NCBI GenBank assembly: GCA_023390175.1
Contig: JAEWDK010000006.1
Coordinates: 372,001-436,000 of the forward strand
Length of the DNA stretch: 64,000 nucleotides
Direction of reading: 5' to 3'
DNA from: Bacillota bacterium
GTDB taxonomy: Bacteria; Bacillota; Clostridia; Oscillospirales; Acutalibacteraceae
Shown here piece by piece: positions 25,106-32,879 of this stretch. Numbering within the stretch: the first letter of the stretch is position 1; the number at the start of each line of letters is the position of its first letter. Made by a program: the position numbers and the translations under genes. The notes under the pieces are model-generated. The model did not search any database, was not told the origin of the DNA, and was given only the letters and a program-made list of their open reading frames with translations.

Positions 25106-25271
25106 AATTATTCCTGGCGGAAAGCTTTTGCACAGGTTTTGCAAAATCAGGCTGAAAATTACTGTTGCTTTTTAAGGGCAATTTAGGTATAACATTACTA
25201 GATGCTAACAAGCGGCTGATAATATTAAGAGTGTTAAACCGCTGCTTTTAATCGTATAAGGAGATGTGTGA

Positions 25272-25793
25272 ATGATCGGGCCCATTCTTGCTGTGGATAA
25301 TAAAGTATTATCACTCATACAAAGGCGCCTTCGCTGTTCTGTTTTGGACAAAGCAATGCCGATCATTACTTCGTTAGGTACCTGCGGAGTAATATGGGGC
25401 ATTGTCATGATCGTCTTTATGAGGATGCGCAGCTATCGCAAAATTGGATTAATTATGTTTGTTACCCTCGTACTGTGTGCGCTGATAACCAACCTGGTTT
25501 TAAAACCACTGGTGGCAAGGCCCCGGCCGTGCCACATTTCGCCTCAGGTTCCTCTTTTAATTCCCTGCCCGATGGACTACTCCTTTCCGTCCGGGCACAC
25601 CATGTCTTCCTTCGCGGCCGCAATGATTATTATTACGGTAAGCCCGGTCTTGGGTGTGATTGCTTTTGTTGTGGCAGGGTTGATTGCGTTTTCCCGCCTT
25701 TACCTGTATGTGCATTATCCGAGTGATGTGCTGGCCGGCACAATATTCGGTATTACAATGGCATGCAGCATGCTTTTGATTTTTCATCATTAA
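25272..25793 (+). CDS. PAP2 family membrane phosphatase (undecaprenyl-PP phosphatase-like)
   Basis: A 173-residue membrane protein with about five segments and all three acid-phosphatase motifs: 'KPLVARPRP', 'YSFPSGHTMSS' and 'FSRLYLYVHYPSDV', whose His attack and relay the phosphate. It would dephosphorylate a lipid phosphate such as undecaprenyl diphosphate or phosphatidylglycerol phosphate on the outer face. AAGGAGATG precedes the ATG. It is followed by a clear terminator and has no obvious partner genes. The exact lipid is not known. Confidence 0.9.
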   Translation: MIGPILAVDNKVLSLIQRRLRCSVLDKAMPIITSLGTCGVIWGIVMIVFMRMRSYRKIGLIMFVTLVLCALITNLVLKPLVARPRPCHISPQVPLLIPCPMDYSFPSGHTMSSFAAAMIIITVSPVLGVIAFVVAGLIAFSRLYLYVHYPSDVLAGTIFGITMACSMLLIFHH

Positions 25794-25891
25794 TGATTGG
25801 CTGCAGTTGATCCACCAGTCAGCAAGGCGAAGGCTTTGAACCGTAATTGATTTTGGTAAAGAACTTAAAATAGAATTTCAGAACATATTAG

Positions 25892-25926
25892 AAAAAGCCT
25901 GTCGGAAAATACCGGCGGGCTTTTTC
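25892..25926 (+). terminator. Terminator after the PAP2 gene
   Basis: Stem AAAAAGCCTGTCGG/CCGGCGGGCTTTTT with loop AAAATA, ending in T5. Confidence 0.85.
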
Positions 25927-26221
25927 TAATGTTCTGTTGCAGGCAAAAAATATGTCTCACAGCAAGGGGGATAGAAGCACGAAATTATCGTTCGCTTTTC
26001 CAATGCAGCATCGTACTGTCCGGCGTCCGCCAAAACGGGAAACGATTGCAGACCCGTATTCATTTGAGAAATTTGAAAGGGAAGACGGCGGACCTCCTTT
26101 GATTACCGCATGCTTTCAGATCTCAAAGAATGTTATTTTCGCATATAAAATGGTGTTTGAAATATGGGACAATTTTAAATACTATATTTACAATTTTATA
26201 TTATAAAAATCAGTGAATACG

Positions 26222-26290
26222 CTTTGAAACGCACTCAAAATATGAGACAGTATCCGCTTACTGATATGGTCCAAAAACAGTATCTCATAT
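26222..26290. repeat. Non-coding repeat, copy 1
   Basis: CTTTGAAACGCACTCAAAA opens a block that recurs at 26360 after 138 bases. Inside it ATATGAGA (26240-26247) and TCTCATAT (26283-26290) form an inverted repeat, so the RNA could fold to a hairpin. Confidence 0.6.
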
Positions 26291-26359
26291 CCTCAAAATC
26301 TGATTTTCAGGAAAAATAAATCCGTTTGCGGTTCTGCGTTATAAAGATAGATCAATGTA

Positions 26360-26436
26360 CTTTAGAACGCACTCAAAACAGGGGACAGCATTTGCTTACT
26401 GAAATGACCCCAAAAGTATGATTTTATGTCTCATAT
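26360..26436. repeat. Non-coding repeat, copy 2 (diverged)
   Basis: It shares AACGCACTCAAAA, GACAG, GCTTACTGA-ATG and the closing TCTCATAT with copy 1, but the left arm of the inverted repeat has changed, so the hairpin is not conserved. Confidence 0.55.
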
Positions 26437-26518
26437 TGAGAAAATGCCGGAAACGCTGGGAAATTTGAAGTGCGAAATGAATCCGATCCTTGATGAAAAG
26501 CGTATTTTTTTTGGTATC

Positions 26519-26547
26519 TTGACTTATAACAGCCGGATTGTTATAAT
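26519..26547 (+). promoter_or_regulatory. Promoter of the ndh2 (EET) cluster
   Basis: TTGACT and TATAAT with a 17-base spacer, giving a leader of about 170 bases before the ndh2 ATG. It is the only strong promoter seen for the cluster. Confidence 0.75.
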
Positions 26548-26725
26548 GATAGCAAATCGCTATTCTACAAATTGAGGAATAAAAACAGATACTGTTTGTA
26601 TTTTTAACTGATTTTATTACAAAGCATGTTCCGGCATGTCTTTTATTTCACAATCCCATTCCGCAGTACCGTATATTGCGGATTTATTATTTTGCAAAAT
26701 AAAATTTTAATAAAAGAGGCTGACT

Positions 26726-28846
26726 ATGGAAAAAAATATTGTTATTATTGGTGCCGGCTACTCCGGGCTGCTAACAGCAAAAAAATTAGCTAAAAAGTTA
26801 AAAAAATTGAAACAGGACGAAAATGTCAGGGTCACCATCATTGACAGAAATCCGTTCCATACGATGCTTACCGAGCTTCACGAAGTAGCTGCGAACCGTG
26901 TGGATGAGGACAGCATTAAAATCAGCCTGAAAAAAGTGTTTGCCGGAAGGAAAGTCGATGTAAAGCTTGACACGGTTCAGTCCATCGATTTTAATCAAAA
27001 GCTTGTTTTGGGAACAAACGAAACTTACAGCTATGATTACCTGGTTTTGGCCGCCGGCTCCAAGCCGACTTTTTTCGGTGTGGCGGGCGCACAGGAGTAC
27101 GCGTACAAGCTGTGGTCTTATGACGACGCTGTACTGTTAAAAGAACATATTCATGATACATTCAGAAAAGCGGCCCGTGAAACCAGCCTGGACGAAAAGA
27201 AAAGAATATTAACGTTCTACGTTGTCGGCGCCGGATTTACCGGAATCGAAATGGTGGGCGAGCTTGCCGAATATGTACCGTTTTTGTGCGAAAAATATGA
27301 AATAGACCGTTCCATGGTCACCATTGTTGACGTTGACATTCTGCCGCGCATTGTTCCAATTTTACCGGAAAAGCTTTCGGGTAAAATTGAAAGACGCCTT
27401 GCAAAAATGGGCGTTGGCATTAAGCTGAATGCAGGCGTTGTTGGAATTGGCGAAGATTTCATTGAACTGAAAATAGGGGAGACGGTTGCACACGAAAGTG
27501 TCGGAACTGTCATCTGGACCGCAGGAATCGAAAGCTCCGAAATTGCCGGCGAGGCTGCAAAAACACTTCAGTCCGCAAGACGCGGCCGCATCCAGACCGA
27601 TGCTTATCTTCGCTCGGTGGATAATGACAGTGTTTACATTGTAGGCGATAATATTTTATATACTCCGGAAGGGGAAACGGCTCCGGTTCCGCAGCTGGTG
27701 GAAAACTGCGAGCAGAGCGCCGGGGTTGCCGCGAAAAATATCATCTGTGCGGTTACGGGAACAGGGGAAATGGTCGCGTATAAACCGAAGATGCACGGCG
27801 TTATGGTTTGTGTCGGCGGCCGGTACGGTGTTGCCCGCGTGGGATTGCCGAACCACATGTTCAACCTTCCTTCCTTCCTTGCAATGTTTGCAAAACACTT
27901 TATCAATATTATTTATTTTATTCAGGTGCTCGGATGGAATAAAATTTTCAGCTACATGAAGCATGAATTCTTCACCGTTCGCCACAACAGAAGTTTTGTG
28001 GGCGGCCATTTCTCCAATAAAACGCCCAGCTTTTTGCTGGTCGCACTTCGGGTGTGGCTCGGAATGGTATGGCTTTATGAAGGTGTTATGAAAATTGTCG
28101 AGGGCTGGTACAGCTCGGCGCAGTTAACCGGCTTTTTCGGCGGAGCAAATACCTGGTATAACAGTATTTTACATACTGCATCCAGTGCCGCCGCCGCTCC
28201 CGATGCGACAAGCAGTGCGACAAAAACCGCCGCAACCGGTGTGGCGACAGTGATAAACCTGGTGGCGGGTGCGGCCGCCCCGGCAATAGACGCAGTTTCC
28301 TCCGCTACAACCGGCGCCGCCAACGCGGCCGGTTCCGCAGCCGGTGCAGCGGGCGCAGCAGCAGGAGCTGCCGCAGGGGCCGCAGCAGCCGCGGTCGGAA
28401 AGGTTTTGATGAATTTCAGCTTTTTGGGTTGGTTCCAGGTTATACTTGTAAGCGGAAAAGAATTAGCCAAGTCCACTCTGAATGACATGGCCTTTAAGCT
28501 TGATGTTCCGCTGATGAACTGGTTCGTTAACACGTTTATTCTTCCAAACCAGACAGTCCAAATGATAATGCAGATTTTCATTGTTACAGCGGAAATCTTA
28601 ATCGGCCTTTCGCTGATCGGCGGCCTGTTTACAACGCTGTCTTCCGGCTTCTCGCTCATCCTTCAGGTCATGTTTGTGTGCACAACCGGTTTGTACCTCA
28701 ATACGTTCTGGATGATTTTTGCGGCGATTGCGGTTTTGATTGGCGGCGGCAGAACCTTCGGCCTTGACTATTACGCGATGCCGTTCCTGAAAAAGCACTG
28801 GAAAAATGTAAAATTTGTAAGGAAGCTATATATTTACAATGACTAA
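26726..28846 (+). CDS. ndh2: NADH:quinone oxidoreductase type II with C-terminal DoxX-like membrane domain (Ndh2 of EET type)
   Basis: A 706-residue membrane flavoprotein. Residues 1-400 are an NDH-2: FAD site 'IVIIGAGYSGLLTAKKLAKKL', NAD site 'FYVVGAGFTGIEMVGELAEY' and 'VYIVGDN' near residue 305. Residues about 430-706 are a DoxX-like four-helix domain ('LLVALRVWLGMVWLYEGVMK', then three more helices). It is interrupted at about 486-558 by a 70-residue Ala/Gly-rich stretch. NDH-2 passes NADH electrons to a quinone without pumping. An NDH-2 with an extra membrane tail is the hallmark of Listeria-type extracellular electron transfer, and the next six genes complete that set. Overlaps dmkB by 8 bases. 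Confidence 0.9.
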   Translation: MEKNIVIIGAGYSGLLTAKKLAKKLKKLKQDENVRVTIIDRNPFHTMLTELHEVAANRVDEDSIKISLKKVFAGRKVDVKLDTVQSIDFNQKLVLGTNETYSYDYLVLAAGSKPTFFGVAGAQEYAYKLWSYDDAVLLKEHIHDTFRKAARETSLDEKKRILTFYVVGAGFTGIEMVGELAEYVPFLCEKYEIDRSMVTIVDVDILPRIVPILPEKLSGKIERRLAKMGVGIKLNAGVVGIGEDFIELKIGETVAHESVGTVIWTAGIESSEIAGEAAKTLQSARRGRIQTDAYLRSVDNDSVYIVGDNILYTPEGETAPVPQLVENCEQSAGVAAKNIICAVTGTGEMVAYKPKMHGVMVCVGGRYGVARVGLPNHMFNLPSFLAMFAKHFINIIYFIQVLGWNKIFSYMKHEFFTVRHNRSFVGGHFSNKTPSFLLVALRVWLGMVWLYEGVMKIVEGWYSSAQLTGFFGGANTWYNSILHTASSAAAAPDATSSATKTAATGVATVINLVAGAAAPAIDAVSSATTGAANAAGSAAGAAGAAAGAAAGAAAAAVGKVLMNFSFLGWFQVILVSGKELAKSTLNDMAFKLDVPLMNWFVNTFILPNQTVQMIMQIFIVTAEILIGLSLIGGLFTTLSSGFSLILQVMFVCTTGLYLNTFWMIFAAIAVLIGGGRTFGLDYYAMPFLKKHWKNVKFVRKLYIYND

Positions 28847-29819
28847 TGAAAATGCTTTAGAAAATGTTGCCGTTGATTTTATAACTTTTGACCATGCGAC
28901 CGGGCTTGTAAAACAGGAGGTGGACAGGAAGCTGTCCGCCTCGCCGAAAACAGTTCGGGATTATATGCAGCATTTAACACTTTCATGGGGGAAGTTTATT
29001 CGTGCGGTTTCCTTACTTGTCTGTGCGCAGAATAAGGACGGCCTTATCCATCCCGATGCAGTGAAATTCGCATCCGCGATTGAAATTTTGCATCTTGCGA
29101 CTCTTGTGCATGACGATGTAATCGACAATGCCAAGCTGCGCAGGGGGATTATCACGCTTCAAAAAAAATACGGCCGCCGGTCGGCTGTCATATGCGGCGA
29201 TTATCTTTTTTGCCTGGCAATTCAGCAGGCGTCCTCTGTTTCGGACAGGAAGGATTATATTAACTTTGAAATGCCGGATTATATGAGCAGAATCTGCCTT
29301 GGGGAATTAAAACAAAACCAGAACAATCACAATTTGGACCTTTCTGTTTTCAATTATCTCAAAATTATTTCAGGTAAAACTGCGGCATTGTTCGAAGCTT
29401 CCTTTTACGCCGGGGCGATTCTCTGCAAGGAAGCGAAAGATGAAATCAACAAATACGTGCGTTTAGGTCATTATATCGGCATGATTTTTCAGCTTACGGA
29501 TGACTGCATTGATTTTGAAGCACCGCAGCAGCTTGCAAAAAAGCCCGTTCAGTCCGATTATGAGCAGGGCGTAATTACGCTGCCTTTGATTTACGCGTTT
29601 CAGCAGCAGGGCAGTTTTAAAGAAAAGGCCAGGACGGACGACGTTTCGCGCAGCGAAATTAATGCGGCGGTGTCTGAAACCGGCGGTTTGAATTATACCC
29701 GCCTGGTGTCTAAAAAATACTATAATAAGGCTTTCGGCATCATCCGGTCGCTGAATGCGGCAGATGAGAAAAAAGAAGCGCTGAAAGCCATTCTGGATAA
29801 AGCCTATAACGGGTTATAA
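28839..29819 (+). CDS. dmkB: Polyprenyl diphosphate synthase (DmkB-like)
   Basis: A 326-residue trans-prenyl chain synthase making the isoprenoid tail of a quinone from isopentenyl diphosphate. The first Asp-rich motif lies in 'LATLVHDDVIDNAKLRRG' and the second in 'QLTDDCIDF'; both chelate Mg. Lys and Arg of 'VSKKY' and 'LRRG' bind diphosphates. The ATG overlaps ndh2 and the stop is one base from the next ATG. Placed between ndh2 and a DHNA-type prenyltransferase, it most likely serves demethylmenaquinone synthesis for EET (DmkB role) rather than cell-wall lipid synthesis. Chain length cannot be read. Confidence 0.88.
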   Translation: MTNENALENVAVDFITFDHATGLVKQEVDRKLSASPKTVRDYMQHLTLSWGKFIRAVSLLVCAQNKDGLIHPDAVKFASAIEILHLATLVHDDVIDNAKLRRGIITLQKKYGRRSAVICGDYLFCLAIQQASSVSDRKDYINFEMPDYMSRICLGELKQNQNNHNLDLSVFNYLKIISGKTAALFEASFYAGAILCKEAKDEINKYVRLGHYIGMIFQLTDDCIDFEAPQQLAKKPVQSDYEQGVITLPLIYAFQQQGSFKEKARTDDVSRSEINAAVSETGGLNYTRLVSKKYYNKAFGIIRSLNAADEKKEALKAILDKAYNGL

Positions 29820-29820
29820 A

Positions 29821-30732
29821 ATGATTCAGATGGTTAAAAAATTTTTTGATTATACAGAGCTTCGCACCAAAATCACAAGCGTGTTTACTTTCTTTATGAC
29901 GGTCGCTTATTTGTTTTATAAAAAGCAGCCGATTCATTTTAAGCTTACTCTTCTTTTTTTCGCTTCCATGTTCCTTTTTGATTTGACAACCACGGCGATT
30001 AACAATTATGTCGATTCAAAAACAAACGGGCAGATATTGCCTTTTAAGTGGAATACATCCTTTGCGGTTATTATTGTTTTATTTTTAACGAGCGCGTCGC
30101 TCGGACTTTATTTAGCGTATTTAACGGACATCATTGTGCTGCTGCTTGGCGGCCTCTGCTTTTTATGCGGGGTGCTTTACACCTATGGCCCAATTCCCAT
30201 TTCGCGGCAGCCGCTTGGCGAGATTTTTTCAGGATTTTTTTACGGCTTGTTAATCCCCTTTATTTTGCTGTATATTAACATGCCGAAAGGAACCTTTTTT
30301 ACATTTGGCTTTAACCTCCGGACAATTTCCTTGAACCTGCAGGTTTTACCGGTCATCAGCGTACTGCTCCTTTCGGTAACGCCGGTTTGCGCAACGGCAA
30401 ATATTATGCTCGCAAATAATCTTTGCGATTTGGAAAAAGATATTCTTGTAAAACGGTATACTTTGCCTTATTATTTAGGCAGAAAAGCGCTGTATGTATT
30501 TGCGGGACTGTATTATGCCGCATATGCTGCCACTGTCGCAATGGTTCTCTTTAAAATACTGTCACCGATTTGCCTGCTGTCTTTGCTGACAATCTTTTTC
30601 GTTCAGAAAAATATAGTCCGGTTTATGAAAAAGCAGGATAAAATGGAAACCTTTATTTTAGCGGTGAGAAATTTTATGATTATTATGGGAACAAATACGA
30701 TTCTGATATTCATCAGTGGTCTTTTGGCCTAA
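29821..30732 (+). CDS. dmkA: DHNA-type polyprenyltransferase (MenA/DmkA-like, UbiA superfamily)
   Basis: A 303-residue membrane protein with about eight or nine segments. Motif 1 'INNYVDSKTNG' (NxxxDxxxN) and motif 2 'NNLCDLEKDILVKRYTLP' (DxxxD) hold the Mg-prenyl diphosphate; the second matches the MenA branch. It would attach the tail from DmkB to 1,4-dihydroxy-2-naphthoate to form demethylmenaquinone. The gene follows dmkB by one base. A second UbiA-type prenyltransferase with a different motif lies in the same cluster (35667). There is no menG methyltransferase here, which fits a demethyl form. Confidence 0.82.
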   Translation: MIQMVKKFFDYTELRTKITSVFTFFMTVAYLFYKKQPIHFKLTLLFFASMFLFDLTTTAINNYVDSKTNGQILPFKWNTSFAVIIVLFLTSASLGLYLAYLTDIIVLLLGGLCFLCGVLYTYGPIPISRQPLGEIFSGFFYGLLIPFILLYINMPKGTFFTFGFNLRTISLNLQVLPVISVLLLSVTPVCATANIMLANNLCDLEKDILVKRYTLPYYLGRKALYVFAGLYYAAYAATVAMVLFKILSPICLLSLLTIFFVQKNIVRFMKKQDKMETFILAVRNFMIIMGTNTILIFISGLLA

Positions 30733-30748
30733 GACGGAGCCTTATTGA

Positions 30749-31138
30749 ATGAAATTTATAAAGAAATCTGATTTCGTTATCCTTTCGGTTGTTTTGGTCG
30801 TTTGTGCTGCCGCGTGGTTTTCTTACCAGTATCTGTTTGCCGGTAAGGCCGCCAAAGCAGAGATTTTTTATAAATCGCAGCTTGTTCAGACTGTGGATTT
30901 AACAGCCGGAGTGGATAAAAGATTTTCAATCAGTCAAAATAAAAATGTTGTTTTTCATGTCTATCGCGATGGAAGCATTTGCTTTGAAGAATCCAACTGT
31001 CCGGATAAAGTCTGTATCCACGCAGGGAAGCTTCACACCATTGGGGAAAGCGCGGCGTGTCTGCCGAATGAAATTGTAATGAAAATTGTTGCGAAGGATC
31101 AGCACAGCGCGGATGATCTTGACATTGTAGCCCAATAA
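30749..31138 (+). CDS. NusG domain II membrane-anchored protein (EetA-like)
   Basis: A 129-residue protein with one N-terminal membrane helix (about 8-30, 'FVILSVVLVVCAAAWFSYQYLF') and an outward NusG-II β domain. Three cysteines in 'SNCPDKVCIHAGKL…ACLPN' are typical of this family and may form a disulfide or bind a metal. This family is widespread next to Gx transporter-like genes, FMN-binding proteins and ApbE in Firmicutes and is one of the accessory membrane components (EetA type) of the Listeria EET locus as I recall it. Its exact role in electron transfer is not known. Confidence 0.75.
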   Translation: MKFIKKSDFVILSVVLVVCAAAWFSYQYLFAGKAAKAEIFYKSQLVQTVDLTAGVDKRFSISQNKNVVFHVYRDGSICFEESNCPDKVCIHAGKLHTIGESAACLPNEIVMKIVAKDQHSADDLDIVAQ

Positions 31139-31152
31139 AAGAAAGGCGAATT

Positions 31153-31695
31153 ATGAGTGAAAACAAGAAGCTACCCGACCGTGTGATAAATTCAATTAAA
31201 ATAAAGCGCATGGTTTTAACGGCCTTTCTTTTCGCGGTTGTCCTTGTCCTGTCCGTCGTTGAAAACGAACTGCAAATCCCCGTCCCTGTGCCGGGCGTAA
31301 AGCTTGGGCTTTCGAACATCGTGGTAATGTACTCCCTGTTCTTTGTCGAGAAGAAAGAAGCGCTGCTTTTGGCGGTTTTGAAAGCGATGTTCGTCTTTCT
31401 TACCAGGGGCGCTGTTGCGTCATTTTTAAGCTTATGCGGCGGCCTGCTTTCCGTTCTGGTCATGATACTGTTTCTGCTGATTTTTAAGGATAAAATTTCT
31501 TATTTGATGATTAGTATTTTAGGGGCAGTATTTCATAATATTGGGCAAATTATTGCGATATCCATTATTTATACAAACATATATTTATGGGCCTATTTTC
31601 CGGTGCTGCTGATTTCCGGTATTATTGCGGGGGTGGCGACATCAACACTTCTAAGGGTTACTCTTCCGGCTTTACAAAAGCTCGGTTTTAAATAG
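31153..31695 (+). CDS. Gx transporter family / heptaprenyl diphosphate synthase component I-like membrane protein (EetB-like)
   Basis: A 180-residue protein with five to six membrane helices. The Gx motif region 'LQIPVPVPGVKLGLSNIVVMYSLFF' (about 38-62) and 'RGAVASFLSLCGGLLSVLVM' mark the PF07456-type family, related to ECF S-components. It is often annotated as heptaprenyl diphosphate synthase component I, but it has no Asp-rich prenyl motif. A membrane protein of this kind accompanies NusG-II proteins in EET loci. AAAGAAAGGCG precedes the ATG. A direct transport role (flavin or prenyl intermediate) is possible but unproven. Confidence 0.75.
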   Translation: MSENKKLPDRVINSIKIKRMVLTAFLFAVVLVLSVVENELQIPVPVPGVKLGLSNIVVMYSLFFVEKKEALLLAVLKAMFVFLTRGAVASFLSLCGGLLSVLVMILFLLIFKDKISYLMISILGAVFHNIGQIIAISIIYTNIYLWAYFPVLLISGIIAGVATSTLLRVTLPALQKLGFK

Positions 31696-31726
31696 AGAGT
31701 ATAATAAAGAAATTTGGAGGATCAAT

Positions 31727-32812
31727 ATGAAAAAAGTAATCGCATTGTTAATGGTCGCGGCACTTTCTGTTTCCACACTTGTAGGATGCGGCTCACAAAG
31801 CGCCACCAGCTCCGCAGCGCCGGCTTCACAGGCATCTCAGGCTGCGGCAAGTTCCGAAGCGGCATCATCCGCTGCTGCTGCAACAGCAGGCAAAGTAAAA
31901 ACCGGCTTGGCTGTCGTATCATCCGTTTCGGAATCCACCCCGGTTAAGGATGGAAAAGGCACCGCTGTTTCCGACATTACGGCCGTTGCCGTTACGGTCG
32001 GAGAAGACGGGAAAATTTTAAAATGTGACATTGACGGCATGAGAGCTCAAATCCAGTTTTCCGACAAAGGCAAGCTCCTGACCCCTGCTACCACTGTGTT
32101 CAAGAGCAAGAACGAGCTCAAAGAGGAATACGGCGTGAAGAAAGTTTCCAAAATCGGCAAGGAATGGAATGAACAGGCTGCTGCTTTTGCGAAATATGTT
32201 GTAGGCAAGACTGCCGATGAAGTAAAGGGTATTGCAGTCAGTGCCCAAGGCACGACAACGGACAAAGAGCTTACTGCTTCCGTTACCATCCACGTGGGCG
32301 ACTTTATCACCGCAGTACAGAAGGCCGTTGCCAATGCGCAGGACCTTGGTGCAGGCGCGGACGATAAGCTTGGTCTCGGTCTGACAGCCTCCGGTGCACA
32401 GTCCGCCGACGCGGGCGCGAAGGACGGTATTGCACAGGCATATTCCTATTTCACTGCCTCCACATTTGGCGCGGACGGTAAAGTTACAAGCTGCGTTATC
32501 GACGCTGCACAAAACAAAGTTACCTTTGACAAAACCGGCAAAATCACTTCCGACCTGAAGGCAGAGCAGAAGTCCAAGGATGAACTGAAAGATGCCTATG
32601 GAATGAAGAAGGTTTCCAAAATCGGCAAGGAATGGAACGAGCAGGCTGCTTCGTTCGCAACCTATGCAACCGGCAAAACAATCGATCAGATTAAGGGCAT
32701 TGCTGTGGACAGTGAAGGCAAAGCAACAAGCACCGAAATTACTGCTTCCGTAACAGTACATGTAACGGACTTTATGACAATTTTGGAAAAAGCCGCTGCA
32801 AACGCACAGTAA
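31727..32812 (+). CDS. pplA: FMN-binding lipoprotein with two domains (PplA-like extracellular electron carrier)
   Basis: A 361-residue predicted lipoprotein: signal peptide with lipobox 'LVGC' (Cys21), a Ser/Ala-rich linker (about 25-50) and two tandem repeats of about 140 residues. The repeats share 'KKVSKIGKEWNEQAA' and close with 'ELTASVTIHVGDFI' and 'EITASVTVHVTDFM'. In Listeria, PplA carries two flavins attached by FmnB and hands electrons to extracellular acceptors. The acceptor motif here would be T-A-S-V-T, with Ser rather than the usual Thr at the attachment point; this needs checking. The ApbE gene follows directly, supporting the assignment. Confidence 0.82.
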   Translation: MKKVIALLMVAALSVSTLVGCGSQSATSSAAPASQASQAAASSEAASSAAAATAGKVKTGLAVVSSVSESTPVKDGKGTAVSDITAVAVTVGEDGKILKCDIDGMRAQIQFSDKGKLLTPATTVFKSKNELKEEYGVKKVSKIGKEWNEQAAAFAKYVVGKTADEVKGIAVSAQGTTTDKELTASVTIHVGDFITAVQKAVANAQDLGAGADDKLGLGLTASGAQSADAGAKDGIAQAYSYFTASTFGADGKVTSCVIDAAQNKVTFDKTGKITSDLKAEQKSKDELKDAYGMKKVSKIGKEWNEQAASFATYATGKTIDQIKGIAVDSEGKATSTEITASVTVHVTDFMTILEKAAANAQ

Positions 32813-32835
32813 ACATTGTAAGATCTGAATTCTGT

Positions 32836-32868
32836 GAGAGGTAGATTTATTCTACCTCTCCATTTTTT
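32836..32868 (+). terminator. Attenuator/terminator between the FMN lipoprotein and apbE
   Basis: Perfect 10-bp stem GAGAGGTAGA/TCTACCTCTC with loop TTTAT, followed by CATTTTTT. It lies inside the cluster, so it probably lowers rather than stops transcription of the genes that follow, giving more lipoprotein than ApbE. Confidence 0.75.
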
Positions 32869-32879
32869 GAGGTGAAAAA

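Larger units (their letters stand above)
25927..26725. other. 800-bp non-coding region upstream of the EET cluster
   Basis: No convincing gene is present. A frame of 89 residues at 25937-26206 has no ribosome site and no recognisable protein. The region holds two diverged 75-bp repeats (26222-26290 and 26360-26436), a promoter (26519-26547) and a 170-base A/T-rich leader for ndh2. Confidence 0.6.

Noticed and set aside
25937..26206. 89-residue open frame after the PAP2 terminator
   Set aside because: No ribosome site, no recognisable motif, and it ends in an A/T-rich non-coding stretch.
31153..31695. Heptaprenyl diphosphate synthase activity for the Gx-type protein
   Set aside because: It is a pure membrane protein with no Asp-rich prenyl-binding motif; the chain synthase is the gene at 28839.
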